This document shows, one piece after another, positions 52,260-60,756 of a DNA stretch of 64,000 nt (positions are counted from its first letter, which is position 1; each line of letters begins with the position of its first letter). Below the pieces are notes generated by a model that did not search any database, was not told the DNA's origin, and saw nothing but the letters and a program-made list of their open reading frames with translations. The stretch is from Cognatishimia sp. WU-CL00825 (GTDB lineage: Bacteria; Pseudomonadota; Alphaproteobacteria; Rhodobacterales; Rhodobacteraceae). The position numbers and the translations under genes were made by a program. The stretch lies in the NCBI RefSeq assembly GCF_040364665.1, contig NZ_BAABWX010000006.1:32909-96908 (forward strand). The letters are read 5' to 3'.

Positions 52260-53636
52260 GTGAACAAAGCTTCCACACCTCCCCTGCCCCCTTATCTAAA
52301 CCTAGATCCCGAGGCAGCGGCCAAGAAGTTACCCGATCCTATCGACACCACACGATTCGCAAAAGCCGCGGCTTTTTGCGGCAAAGGCCGCGAAGATATG
52401 GCCCGACGGGGCTATGCGCCCGATGGGGAAAAACGGCTTAGAAAATTCTCGACCTGGGAAATCACCAAATATCTGATCCCGGTCGCGCCAGCCCATTTGC
52501 GGCGTGTGCTTAAGGCCAATCCTGATTTGCCACAGGGCGAAGGTGTGGGGGGGTCAAAGTGGTTCACCCTCGAAGAGGTCCTGACCCTGCGCAAGCATTT
52601 TGCAAACGAGGGCGTCAGCACTAAAGAATACCTGCCCTATCGCCCCGAAGGCCAACCGGCCAAAGTGGTGGCCGTGGCCAATTTCAAAGGCGGCGTGGGC
52701 AAAACCTCGACCGCTGCGCATCTTGCCATGTCTGCGGCTTTAGACGGCTATAAGGTTCTGGTGATCGACTTGGATTCCCAGGGCTCGATGACATCCATTT
52801 TGGGCGGCAAGGTGCCGGACGAATGGTCAACAGTGTTCCCGCTTTTGGCCAAGGATTACGCCAAAGCCGTGGTCGCGGAAAACCAGGTGCGCAACGCCGG
52901 CGGCCAGCCAGAGATTCCGTTGGACGAGACCCTGCAAGAAGCCTTGAAAGTTTCGTCGCGCGACGTGATTCAAAACACCCATTGGCCCAATATCGATTTG
53001 ATTGGTGCTCAGCTCAATCTTTACTGGGCAGAATTTCAAATCCCGGTCTGGCGCATGGGTCTGCGCAATTGGCCGCTGTGGGACGGCTTGACAAATTTCC
53101 TAGAAGACGAGGGCATTTTAGAGGATTACGACGTGGTCTTTCTGGATACGCCCCCTGCCCTTGGCTATCTGACGATCAACGGATTGGCCGCCGCTGATAT
53201 TCTGCTGGTGCCGCTTGGGGCGTCGTTCTTGGAATTTGACAGCACGGGTCGGTTTTTTGACATGCTTTACTCGACCTTTGCCAGCATCGAAGACGGCGAA
53301 AACTCTGCGGCCCGTGCGGCGGGTTTACCGGAGCTTAAGTTTGAATGGGATGTGGTACGGGCGATTGTGACGCGCTTTGACGCCAGCCAACAAACCGATA
53401 TGGCGAATGTGATCCAGGCGTATTTTGGTGACTTTATGAACGCTTACCGCCAAGATTACACAGCGCTGGTGGGTCAGGCGGGCGAGCAGGTGAATGGCAT
53501 ATACGAGGCGGATTATCGCGACTTTAACCGCGATACATATGTGCGGGGCCGCGAAACTTTTGACCGCACCTATGCCGAGTTCAAAGAGTTGCTGATTGGC
53601 AGCTGGTGGCGTGACGCAAATATGGAGGAAAGCTAA
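52260..53636 (+). CDS. parA: partition ATPase ParA
   Basis: The 458-residue ParA has an N-terminal helix-turn-helix part (about 60-125; FSTWEITKYLIPVAPAHLRR) and a Walker-type ATPase with deviant Walker A FKGGVGKTST (about 143-152) and VLVIDLDSQGSMT. This long form (type Ia) usually also represses its own operon. The start is GTG at 52260 with GAGG 8 nt upstream. The parB start follows the stop by one base. Confidence 0.93.
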   Translation: MNKASTPPLPPYLNLDPEAAAKKLPDPIDTTRFAKAAAFCGKGREDMARRGYAPDGEKRLRKFSTWEITKYLIPVAPAHLRRVLKANPDLPQGEGVGGSKWFTLEEVLTLRKHFANEGVSTKEYLPYRPEGQPAKVVAVANFKGGVGKTSTAAHLAMSAALDGYKVLVIDLDSQGSMTSILGGKVPDEWSTVFPLLAKDYAKAVVAENQVRNAGGQPEIPLDETLQEALKVSSRDVIQNTHWPNIDLIGAQLNLYWAEFQIPVWRMGLRNWPLWDGLTNFLEDEGILEDYDVVFLDTPPALGYLTINGLAAADILLVPLGASFLEFDSTGRFFDMLYSTFASIEDGENSAARAAGLPELKFEWDVVRAIVTRFDASQQTDMANVIQAYFGDFMNAYRQDYTALVGQAGEQVNGIYEADYRDFNRDTYVRGRETFDRTYAEFKELLIGSWWRDANMEES

Positions 53637-53637
53637 G

Positions 53638-54693
53638 ATGGCAAGACGCAGACGGCTGGTGGCCCCAGATCAAAGCGAACTTGAAAAGCTTGACGAAGGT
53701 TTCGCTGCGAAACCTCCGCTGGGTCAATCCATGACCCCGCCTATTGCGCAGGTCGCGGGCGAAGCGGCGGTTTTGGCGGGGATGGCGAATGTAACTGACC
53801 GGGTCGCAGCTGCCAAAGATGCCGCTGACGCCAAAGACTGGCGCGCGGCCTATCAAGATGGTCGGGTGGTGCAGCAGATTTCGGTCGATGACATCGAGCT
53901 GAATTTTTTGAGCCGCGATCGGGTGTTCAACGATGTGGAAGAGCGCAAAGAGCTGATCGGGTCGATCATGACACACGGGCTGCGCACGCCGATCGAAGTC
54001 ACCCCAACCAAGGACGGATACGGGCTGATTTCGGGAAACCGCCGCCTCACGGTGTTTCGCATGTTGGCTTTGAAAGACCCGGAATTTTCAAAGATTCCTG
54101 CTTTTGTGCGCACCCATAAAGATCGGGCGCAGGCCTATCTAAGCATGGTGGAAGAAAACGAGATCCGTGCCAATCTTTCACATTATGAACGCGGCCGTAT
54201 TTCAGTTTTGGCGACTCAGCAGGGCGTCTATGGCTCTGTTTCGGAAGCGGTTAATCATTTGTTTGGTCAGGCCTCCAAGGCGAAACGGTCTAAGGTACGC
54301 AGTTTCGCTGCGGTACACGAAGCGCTTGGCGATCTTTTAGGGTTTCCGCTTGATCTGACAGAGCGCACGGGCTTGCGTATTGCCGCGGCGCTGCGAAGTG
54401 GCGGACAGGCCAAGCTTCGGTCCGCTTTGGCGGGATTTGACCCAAAGTCAGCGGCGCAAGAGTTGAAACGTTTGGAAACCGCATTAAGCGCGCTGGAGAA
54501 TACAGAGAAAGATCCGACCCGTGGCGGGCGGCCATCAGAAGTTACCAAACTGCCGAAAGTGACTTTGCCGGGTGGTGGAGATTTGCGCGCGCAGGTGTCG
54601 GCGCAGGGCTTAAAGATTGACGTAAAGGGTCGTGAAGTGAGTTCCGAAACCGCGCGGGAAATTTTGGCAAAAATAGCAAAAATGCTACACTAA
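53638..54693 (+). CDS. parB: partition protein ParB
   Basis: The 351-residue ParB has a ParB/Srx-type N-terminal domain (about 75-170; LIGSIMTHGLRTPIEVTPTK, GLISGNRRLTVFRMLALKD) with the CTP-binding-type motif ENEIRANLSHYERG, a central helix-turn-helix part, and a C-terminal dimerisation part. ATG 53638 follows GAGGAAAGC and overlaps nothing; an upstream reading inside parA is unlikely. A parS-like palindrome lies within codons 20-26. Confidence 0.92.
   Translation: MARRRRLVAPDQSELEKLDEGFAAKPPLGQSMTPPIAQVAGEAAVLAGMANVTDRVAAAKDAADAKDWRAAYQDGRVVQQISVDDIELNFLSRDRVFNDVEERKELIGSIMTHGLRTPIEVTPTKDGYGLISGNRRLTVFRMLALKDPEFSKIPAFVRTHKDRAQAYLSMVEENEIRANLSHYERGRISVLATQQGVYGSVSEAVNHLFGQASKAKRSKVRSFAAVHEALGDLLGFPLDLTERTGLRIAAALRSGGQAKLRSALAGFDPKSAAQELKRLETALSALENTEKDPTRGGRPSEVTKLPKVTLPGGGDLRAQVSAQGLKIDVKGREVSSETAREILAKIAKMLH
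53697..53715. other. parS-like palindrome 2 (inside parB)
   Basis: AGGTTTCGCTGCGAAACCT lies within the 5' part of parB and differs from copy 1 only in its centre base. Confidence 0.7.
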
Positions 54694-54704
54694 AGCACAG
54701 GGGG

Positions 54705-54723
54705 AGGTTTCGCTGCGAAACCT
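54705..54723. other. parS-like palindrome 3 (after parB)
   Basis: AGGTTTCGCTGCGAAACCT, identical to copy 2, begins 12 bp after the parB stop and extends by one further paired base on each side. It might double as a terminator hairpin. Confidence 0.7.
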
Positions 54724-54738
54724 CGCTTTGGGGTCGTG

Positions 54739-55293
54739 TTATTGACCTGCGAGGGCCGTGGCGTGATAGGCCACCGGCTGCGCTGGCCGGATAGTCGCCA
54801 CCAATTCCGCAACCTTGATGCCAAATTTGCGCATTTGTGACCGGTTCAGAATGGTGCCGTTGTCCAGCAAATACATCCAATCCACCACATTCAAGACATG
54901 GCCGCCGGCATCCTCTGAAAGGCGCAGCCGATAGGTCATGCGCGCGGTGGCACCTTCGATTTGCCCATGCGCCTGCCCAATGATGTCAGGGGCCGTGGCG
55001 GTAAAGGCTCCGTTTTCCTTTAGTTGCAAGGCCCAAGCGCGGTGCTGGGTTGTGCCACTGGCAAAGGTGAAATCTTCGGTCAGGCGCGCGGTGGGTCCGG
55101 TCCAATCCCCGCGCATGTCGGCCACAAACCGAGACACAACCCGGCCAGTTGGACCATATATCAGACCTTCTGAAATCAGGTCGCCATCCAGTTGCTGTGG
55201 CAAAAAGAAATCAGGGCCGCTGCCAACGTAGTCTGATGGGCGTTGCGCGGCGAAACCGATGCGGGGCAGAATTTTTGAAAACGATCTAAGCAT
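54739..55293 (-). CDS. DUF3833 family protein
   Basis: The 184-residue protein matches DUF3833 (FVADMRGDWTGPTARLTEDF, then FASGTTQHRAWALQL; MTYRLRLSEDAGGHVLNVVD). Such proteins occur beside CFA-synthase-like methyltransferases and DUF1365 genes, and are lipocalin-like in outline. The N-terminus lacks a clear signal peptide. It is the last gene of a four-gene operon and overlaps the methyltransferase gene by 8 nt. Confidence 0.78.
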   Translation of the reverse strand: MLRSFSKILPRIGFAAQRPSDYVGSGPDFFLPQQLDGDLISEGLIYGPTGRVVSRFVADMRGDWTGPTARLTEDFTFASGTTQHRAWALQLKENGAFTATAPDIIGQAHGQIEGATARMTYRLRLSEDAGGHVLNVVDWMYLLDNGTILNRSQMRKFGIKVAELVATIRPAQPVAYHATALAGQ

Positions 55294-56443
55294 GGCTAAG
55301 TTCTACCTGAACAACATTGGTGTGGTTGACCGAAAAGGACGCGGCGCAGATTTCCAAATAGAACTGCCAGTTGCGCAGGAAGGGCTGGTCATAGCCCAGA
55401 CCCAGAATGCGCTCGCTTTTGTCATGGAGTCGCTGCGCCCAAATCCGACAGGTTTGCGCATAGTCCTGACCAAAGGCAAAGTTGTCTTTCACCACCAAAC
55501 CCGCCTGACGGGCCTGATCGGCGATGATGGCATCTGACAGCAACATGCCACCCGGAAAGGTGTATTGCCGGATGTAATCAGAACCTCGGCGATAGATATC
55601 AAAATAGGAATCCTGCACGGTGATGGCCTGAACAACTGCCCGTCCGCCTTGGGCGAGGCGGGCTTTGAGCATGTTGAAATAGCTGGGCCAATACCGTTCC
55701 CCAACCGCTTCGATCATTTCGATGGAAACAATATTATCAAAGGTGCCCTCGATGGCGCGGTAATCTTCCAGACGTATGTCAGCGCGCCCGTCCAAGCGGG
55801 CTTCGGCGAAACCCTTTTGACTGGGCGATATGGTCAAACCGGTGACATGGCGGCCTTGCTCGACGGCGCATTCGGCAAATCCACCCCAGCCACAGCCAAC
55901 CTCTAGCACGGTTTCGCCGGGGGACAGCCGTGTTAGAACGCGATTGTATTTGGCGGCCTGCGCGCGCTCTAAATCAGTCTCTGTTCCGCTAAATAGAGCC
56001 GAAGAATAGGTCATGCTGGGATCAAGCCAAAGTTGATAGAATTCATTGCCAACGTCATAGTGCGCCCGAATGTTGCGCGAGGCCCCACGCACCGAATTCG
56101 CGCGCAACAAACGGTCAACAAATCTGAATTTCAGCCGGTTCCACGCGGTTGGATTGGCAAAGTCCGAAAATGTGTCGAGGTTTCGCAGCGCAACTTTGAC
56201 CAGCTGTTCGATAGACGAGGTTTCCCAAAGGCCCGCCACATAGGTTTCACCCATGCCCACATCGCCGCGCGCGGCCATTGCCGCCACAACAGACCAATCA
56301 CGAATATCCATGTCAGCTTCGGGGCCATCGGTGCCAAAGCTATGGCGCTCGCCATCTGGGGTGGTGAGATGCAATCGACCAACGGTCATTTGGCTGCAGG
56401 CGTCAAAGAATTCTCGTTTAACGGCGTCGGTCAAAATGGTCAT
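55286..56443 (-). CDS. cyclopropane-fatty-acid synthase-like SAM methyltransferase
   Basis: The 385-residue protein has the CFA-synthase layout: an N-terminal lipid-binding part and a C-terminal Rossmann methyltransferase with SAM motif VLEVGCGWGGFAECA and the family segments IRAHYDVGNEFYQLWLDPSM and SIEMIEAVGERYWPSYFNML. It would methylate unsaturated acyl chains in membrane lipids. In Rhodobacter sphaeroides related genes under RpoE act in furan or cyclopropane fatty acid synthesis. It overlaps DUF1365 by 4 nt. Confidence 0.88.
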   Translation of the reverse strand: MTILTDAVKREFFDACSQMTVGRLHLTTPDGERHSFGTDGPEADMDIRDWSVVAAMAARGDVGMGETYVAGLWETSSIEQLVKVALRNLDTFSDFANPTAWNRLKFRFVDRLLRANSVRGASRNIRAHYDVGNEFYQLWLDPSMTYSSALFSGTETDLERAQAAKYNRVLTRLSPGETVLEVGCGWGGFAECAVEQGRHVTGLTISPSQKGFAEARLDGRADIRLEDYRAIEGTFDNIVSIEMIEAVGERYWPSYFNMLKARLAQGGRAVVQAITVQDSYFDIYRRGSDYIRQYTFPGGMLLSDAIIADQARQAGLVVKDNFAFGQDYAQTCRIWAQRLHDKSERILGLGYDQPFLRNWQFYLEICAASFSVNHTNVVQVELSHA

Positions 56444-57192
56444 CCTGAGATCTCCTTTTCAGGCGGGGCAGGGCGGGTTTTATATGGAGCGCCTCTGAGT
56501 TTGAGACGCAGCGCTTGCCAATATATTAGCGCGATTGTGCGCAAAGGCCCAAATGGTCTGCGCAAGGCGGCTGAAATGATTGCGCGATTTGTCAGCGGCT
56601 GTCGCGGTCCTATCAGATTTGCAAACAGAGTCTCAGAGCCGTTGCACATTTGTATTTTAATGCAAATTTTGTCGTCTAAGATATTGAATTTAAAAGAGTA
56701 TTCACCATTCACCTCTTGAAAAGGTGATACATGCATCAGTTTTGCTGCCTTTAGGGTGTTTTCGGGTGAAATAGGCTCTGTTTTTGGGGTCTTGCAAAGG
56801 TAGGAATGGCGATCCCCAAAGGTGTTATTGACCTCGGCGATCACCGCCATAAGCTTGTCACCGTCATAGGCCAGCCAAAAACTGATGGGGTTGAAAACAT
56901 AGCCCAAGAATCGGGGCTGGGTCAGTAGCAGCACCCGTATATTGCCAAGGCCGATGCTGGCAAACTGTTGGCGTGCCCAGACCACGCCCGTGCCGTGTTT
57001 TGGAGCGCCGCCATGGTTTTTGTCATGGACCGAGGCCAGATTGAACCGGTTGCGCGAAAATAATAGGGGTGTGCTGCGGTGCTCTGGGTCAATCAACACA
57101 TAATCGATGCTGTAGGTAAAGCTGCGGCTGAGTGTGCCACCGCGGGTGTGGGTGGTTTTGGCCGGGATATGTTGCGGGCGGGCAGGGGTCAT
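56440..57192 (-). CDS. DUF1365 family protein
   Basis: The 250-residue protein matches DUF1365 (FTYSIDYVLIDPEHRST, LLTQPRFLGYVFNPISFWLA, YDGDKLMAVIAEVNNTFGD). The family is common beside FAD oxidoreductase and CFA-synthase-like genes; its biochemical role is unsettled. It overlaps both neighbours by 4 nt, so the operon is translationally coupled. Confidence 0.85.
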   Translation of the reverse strand: MTPARPQHIPAKTTHTRGGTLSRSFTYSIDYVLIDPEHRSTPLLFSRNRFNLASVHDKNHGGAPKHGTGVVWARQQFASIGLGNIRVLLLTQPRFLGYVFNPISFWLAYDGDKLMAVIAEVNNTFGDRHSYLCKTPKTEPISPENTLKAAKLMHVSPFQEVNGEYSFKFNILDDKICIKIQMCNGSETLFANLIGPRQPLTNRAIISAALRRPFGPLRTIALIYWQALRLKLRGAPYKTRPAPPEKEISG

Positions 57193-58469
57193 GCGGTCAC
57201 CCGGTTTAGGGATTTGCTGACCCGCACCGCGCTGGCAAACCCGTCTTCGTGAAACCCGTGCCGCAGATAGGCCCCGGCAAACCAGGTGTTGTTGTCGCCC
57301 TGAATGTTGGCGAGTCTGGTCTGGGCTTGCAGCGCTTTGCGGTCAAACACCGGGTGCCGAAAGGTCTTTTCATCGTAGATTTTTGTGGGGTCGACATCGC
57401 GCACCGGGTTCAGCGAAACAAACATCGGGTCATTTTCCGGAATGTTTTGCAGCCGGTTCATCCAATAGGTCACGCCGATCGCGGGCCTGTGGTCGACGCC
57501 ATCGGCCTTATAGACCCAACTGGACCAACAAGCCCGGCGTTTGGGCATTTGTGCGGTGTCGTGGTGCAAAATCATGTGGTTGTCTTGATAGCGCAGGTCG
57601 CCAAGAGCTGAGCGCTCTGTCTGAGTTGGGTTTTTCAGCAAGCGCAGGGCGTCGTCGCTGTGACAGGCCATAATCACGTGATCAAAATGTTCCGGGGCCG
57701 CACCAAGGGATTTGACTGAAACGCCGCTGTCGAGCCGATTTACCGCCTCTACGGGCGATTTTTGCCGCAGGGTGACCCCCTGGGCCAGCAAGCGGTCGGC
57801 AAGACGGCGGATATATTCGATGCTGCCGCCGTCCACTGTCCACCATTGATGTTGGCCGGTGGCGCTGAGCAGGGCATGGTTGCGAAAGAACCGCACCAGT
57901 GACCGGGCAGGGAAGCTTTGGATTTCTTCGGGGGGCGTGGACCAGATCGCGCCGCAAATCGGCATCAGGTAATAGCGTTTGAACCAAGACCCTAACTGCA
58001 TTTCATCCAGCAATTCGCCGATGGTGGTGCTGTCAGATTTGGCCAGCTGTTCGGCCCCGTTGTTAAACCGCATGATGTCGCGCACCATGCGATAGAAGGC
58101 CGGGCGCATCAGATTGCGTCGCTGTCCGATCAGAGCGGGCAGGTCGCGCAGGCCATATTCCACCTGGCCATTGTCGATGGTGGCCCCAAAGCTCATATCG
58201 CTTTTGACCACCGGCACGTCCAGATCATTGAACATGCGGGTCAGGTGCGGGTAATTCACATAGTTAAAGACAATAAAGCCGGTATCAACGGGCTGGTTTT
58301 GATGTTTGCCAGCAATCACGGTGCGGGCATGGCCGCCCAGCTGCGGATTTGTTTCATACAGAGTCACATTGTGCTGATCCGCCAGCAAGTAAGCTGCGGC
58401 CATGCCGGAAATGCCACCCCCCACAATCGCGATGCGTTTTCCAAGGGTCGGGGACGTATCAAATGACAT
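57189..58469 (-). CDS. FAD-dependent oxidoreductase (amine oxidase-like)
   Basis: The 426-residue flavoprotein begins with a dinucleotide-binding motif, IAIVGGGISGMAAAYLLADQ (about 14-33), followed by LGGHARTV. It belongs to the NAD(P)-binding/FAD amine-oxidase-like group that accompanies CFA-synthase-like genes. A related RpoE-controlled flavoprotein in Rhodobacter (UfaD) desaturates methylated fatty acids for furan fatty acid synthesis; a shared role is my inference from memory. ATG 58469 follows GGAG at 5 nt. Its promoter is an RpoE-type site. Confidence 0.85.
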   Translation of the reverse strand: MSFDTSPTLGKRIAIVGGGISGMAAAYLLADQHNVTLYETNPQLGGHARTVIAGKHQNQPVDTGFIVFNYVNYPHLTRMFNDLDVPVVKSDMSFGATIDNGQVEYGLRDLPALIGQRRNLMRPAFYRMVRDIMRFNNGAEQLAKSDSTTIGELLDEMQLGSWFKRYYLMPICGAIWSTPPEEIQSFPARSLVRFFRNHALLSATGQHQWWTVDGGSIEYIRRLADRLLAQGVTLRQKSPVEAVNRLDSGVSVKSLGAAPEHFDHVIMACHSDDALRLLKNPTQTERSALGDLRYQDNHMILHHDTAQMPKRRACWSSWVYKADGVDHRPAIGVTYWMNRLQNIPENDPMFVSLNPVRDVDPTKIYDEKTFRHPVFDRKALQAQTRLANIQGDNNTWFAGAYLRHGFHEDGFASAVRVSKSLNRVTA

Positions 58470-58492
58470 GGGTTCTCCAGCTGTGTTTATGA

Positions 58493-58521
58493 AGTTACGC
58501 GGAAAATTGAGGATTGGATCA
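58493..58521 (-). promoter_or_regulatory. RpoE-type promoter of the lipid-modification operon
   Basis: On the minus strand TGATCC (58516-58521), an 18-bp spacer and TAACT (58493-58497) match the Rhodobacter RpoE pattern TGATCC-N18-TAAGA closely. Transcription would begin about 15-20 bp before the FAD oxidoreductase start. Confidence 0.72.
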
Positions 58522-58539
58522 AAAAAATTCTGCGAAAAG

Positions 58540-58568
58540 TGATCCAAGTCTCGACCGGACGCGTAACA
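58540..58568 (+). promoter_or_regulatory. RpoE-type promoter of the sigma factor gene
   Basis: TGATCC (58540-58545), an 18-bp spacer and TAACA (58564-58568) mirror the minus-strand promoter; both -10 elements are preceded by CGCG. The implied start near 58575 argues that translation begins downstream of ATG 58574. Confidence 0.75.
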
Positions 58569-58657
58569 GGGCTATGCTGACCCTAGAAACAACCCAGACT
58601 GACGCGTTTGAAATGGCTGTGCTTGCACAGCGCGCCGCCTATAAAAAACGGGACACT

Positions 58658-59224
58658 GTGATCGATAAGGCACCGCCAGAATATACGGATCAGACCGCCT
58701 GGATGATGGCGGTCAAACAAGATCGAGATCGCGCGGCCTTTGGGCGCTTGTTTGATTTTTATGCGCCGCGGCTCAAGGGGTTTGTGATGCGATCCGGGGT
58801 CTCGGCGGCACAGGCCGAGGATATTGTGCAAGAGGTGATGCTGACGGTCTGGCGCAAATCTGCGCTGTTTGATCCGCAGCGCGCCCAGGTTTCAAGTTGG
58901 ATCTATCAGATCGCAAGAAATCGAAAGATTGATGTGCAGCGCAAGGAGAACCGCCCAGTGCCAGAAGAGCTGGTGCTGGACGGAGAGGCTCAGGAAGACG
59001 CGGGCCAGGTTGTGGCTCTTGAGCAGGAAACACAGACATTACGTGCCGCTTTGGCCAAGCTGAAACCCGGACAACGCGAGATGGTGGAAAAGGCCTATTT
59101 GGGGGAATTGTCGCACAGCGAAATTCACGCTGAAACCGGGCTGCCCTTGGGCACCATCAAATCGCGGATTCGTCTGGGGCTGGAAAAGCTGCGACACGAG
59201 CTAAAAGAATTGAGACACTCATGA
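58658..59224 (+). CDS. rpoE: ECF sigma factor, RpoE (ChrR-controlled)
   Basis: The 188-residue ECF sigma has region 2 (FGRLFDFYAPRLKGFVMRSG; AEDIVQEVMLTVWRKSALFD) and region 4 (LKPGQREMVEKAYLGELSHS; LPLGTIKSRIRLGLEKL). It directs the response to singlet oxygen in Rhodobacter. Starts at 58574 and 58613 are in frame, but the promoter's predicted start point makes the first unlikely and the second lacks a ribosome-binding site. GTG 58658 has GGGA nearby and fits the usual length; this choice is tentative. It overlaps chrR by 4 nt. Confidence 0.88.
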   Translation: MIDKAPPEYTDQTAWMMAVKQDRDRAAFGRLFDFYAPRLKGFVMRSGVSAAQAEDIVQEVMLTVWRKSALFDPQRAQVSSWIYQIARNRKIDVQRKENRPVPEELVLDGEAQEDAGQVVALEQETQTLRAALAKLKPGQREMVEKAYLGELSHSEIHAETGLPLGTIKSRIRLGLEKLRHELKELRHS

Positions 59225-59877
59225 GCACGATAACACATCATGTCACAGAGCCGGTGCTGATGGCCTATGCCGCTGGCACCTTGGAAACCCCTTATGCGGT
59301 GGTTGTGGCCACTCATATTTCGATGTGCGACGAGTGTCGCGCGCGATTGGCGGCGCATGAGCATGTTGGGGGCGTGGTTTTGGATCAAGGTGGATCAGAG
59401 CCGCTTTCCGGGGATCTGAAAGCGCGGGTTTTTGCTGGATTAGACGCAGAGCCTGCAGCCCCCGAGCCAGAAGTGCGCCCCGACATCCCCTATGGGCGGT
59501 CAGGGATCTTTCCCGCACCGGTTATGACAGCACTGAAAGGCAAGCCGCCAAAATGGAAACGGTTGGGCTTTGGGGTGCGTCAGTCGATATTGCACGCGTC
59601 ACAGCAAGGATCTGTGCGGCTGCTATATATTCCGGGTGGGCAGGCGGTGCCCGATCACAGCCATCGCGGGCTGGAATTGACCCTGGTTTTGCAGGGCGCG
59701 TTTGAGGATGAGACCGGACGGTTTGGCGTGGGGGATCTGGAAAGTGCCGATGATGATCTGGATCACGCGCCCACGGCGGTCAAAGGCGCCGCCTGTATCT
59801 GTCTTGCGGCCACCGGCGCACCGCTGAGGTTTAACTCTTTGGTGCCCCGGATCTTCCAGCCGATATTTCGGATTTAA
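59221..59877 (+). CDS. chrR: anti-sigma factor ChrR
   Basis: ChrR (218 aa) holds RpoE inactive. The N-terminal zinc anti-sigma domain shows the His near residue 6 and HISMCDEC (H-X3-C-X2-C, about 32-39). The C-terminal cupin domain keeps the metal ligands in PDHSHRGLELTLVLQGAF and DLDHAP. This two-domain build is that of Rhodobacter ChrR, which releases RpoE on singlet oxygen. Its stop overlaps the convergent SDR gene by 4 nt. Confidence 0.93.
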   Translation: MSTITHHVTEPVLMAYAAGTLETPYAVVVATHISMCDECRARLAAHEHVGGVVLDQGGSEPLSGDLKARVFAGLDAEPAAPEPEVRPDIPYGRSGIFPAPVMTALKGKPPKWKRLGFGVRQSILHASQQGSVRLLYIPGGQAVPDHSHRGLELTLVLQGAFEDETGRFGVGDLESADDDLDHAPTAVKGAACICLAATGAPLRFNSLVPRIFQPIFRI

Positions 59878-60731
59878 CCTGCAAGAAACTGGTCAAAAAC
59901 CTGTTTGGTCAGCTTGGTGCCATCTGGGTCAAGGCCGGTTTTGAGGCGGCAAAAGTCTTCGCCCCAGTTTGATGTGCGGCAACGCAGGGGCGGATTTTCA
60001 GCCTCGACAGCCTGCATGACCACATCAGACACTTGGTCTGGGGTCTGATAGATGTCTTCTGCCTGACGGCTTTGTGCGCCCCCGATGTATTTTTCCAGAA
60101 TGGGGCGGTATTCGTCGTCTAACATGCCGCCGGTGCTTTGCAATTGCTGCAGCACATTATTGGCGAATTCAGTGGCGATGCCGCCGGGTTCGACGATGGA
60201 AATATTGATGCCAAAGTTGGGCGTTATGTAGCAGGCAATGGCTTCCATAAATCCTTCGACGGCAAATTTGGCCCCGCAATAGATCTCGTTAAACGGCTGA
60301 CCAACAAGGCCACCCACGGACGAGATGGTGATGATGTGGCCGCTGCGTTGCTGGCGCATATGCGGCATGACCGCTTTGGTACAGCGCGCAACGCCTGTGA
60401 AATTCACATCCATCACCCATTGAATTTCCGCTTCGGAGGCCTGTTCGACGGTACGCACAAAGCCTGCACCGGCATTGTTGATCAACACGTCAATGCGGCC
60501 TTCGTTTTCGATCACATGGGCCACGGCATCGGTGACGCTGGAGTTGTCTTGCACGTCAAGTTGCAGCACGTCTATGGACACTCCAGCTTGGGCCGCCGCT
60601 GTGTCCAGCGCTGTGCGTTTTTCCAGATTGCGCATGGTGGCATAGACTTTGTGTCCTGCCTGTGCGGCTTGCACAGACATGGTGATGCCAAGACCGGTGG
60701 AGGTGCCGGTGATCAATATAACTTTCGACAT
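59874..60731 (-). CDS. short-chain dehydrogenase/reductase
   Basis: The 285-residue SDR has the cofactor motif TGTSTGLG (about 8-15), NNAGAG near 90, catalytic Ser in ITISSVGGLVG, and YCGAKFAVEG with Tyr and Lys. The substrate cannot be deduced. ATG 60731 follows AAGGAC; the longer frame runs into the TetR gene. It lies 25 nt downstream of that TetR gene and is probably co-transcribed and repressed by it. Confidence 0.88.
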   Translation of the reverse strand: MSKVILITGTSTGLGITMSVQAAQAGHKVYATMRNLEKRTALDTAAAQAGVSIDVLQLDVQDNSSVTDAVAHVIENEGRIDVLINNAGAGFVRTVEQASEAEIQWVMDVNFTGVARCTKAVMPHMRQQRSGHIITISSVGGLVGQPFNEIYCGAKFAVEGFMEAIACYITPNFGINISIVEPGGIATEFANNVLQQLQSTGGMLDDEYRPILEKYIGGAQSRQAEDIYQTPDQVSDVVMQAVEAENPPLRCRTSNWGEDFCRLKTGLDPDGTKLTKQVFDQFLAG

Positions 60732-60756
60732 TTTGAAGTCCTTGTGGAGGAGGGGG

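Noticed and set aside
50412..54693. RepABC-type replicon
   Set aside because: No repC or RepABC gene order; the initiator is Rep_3-like and transcribed away from parAB.
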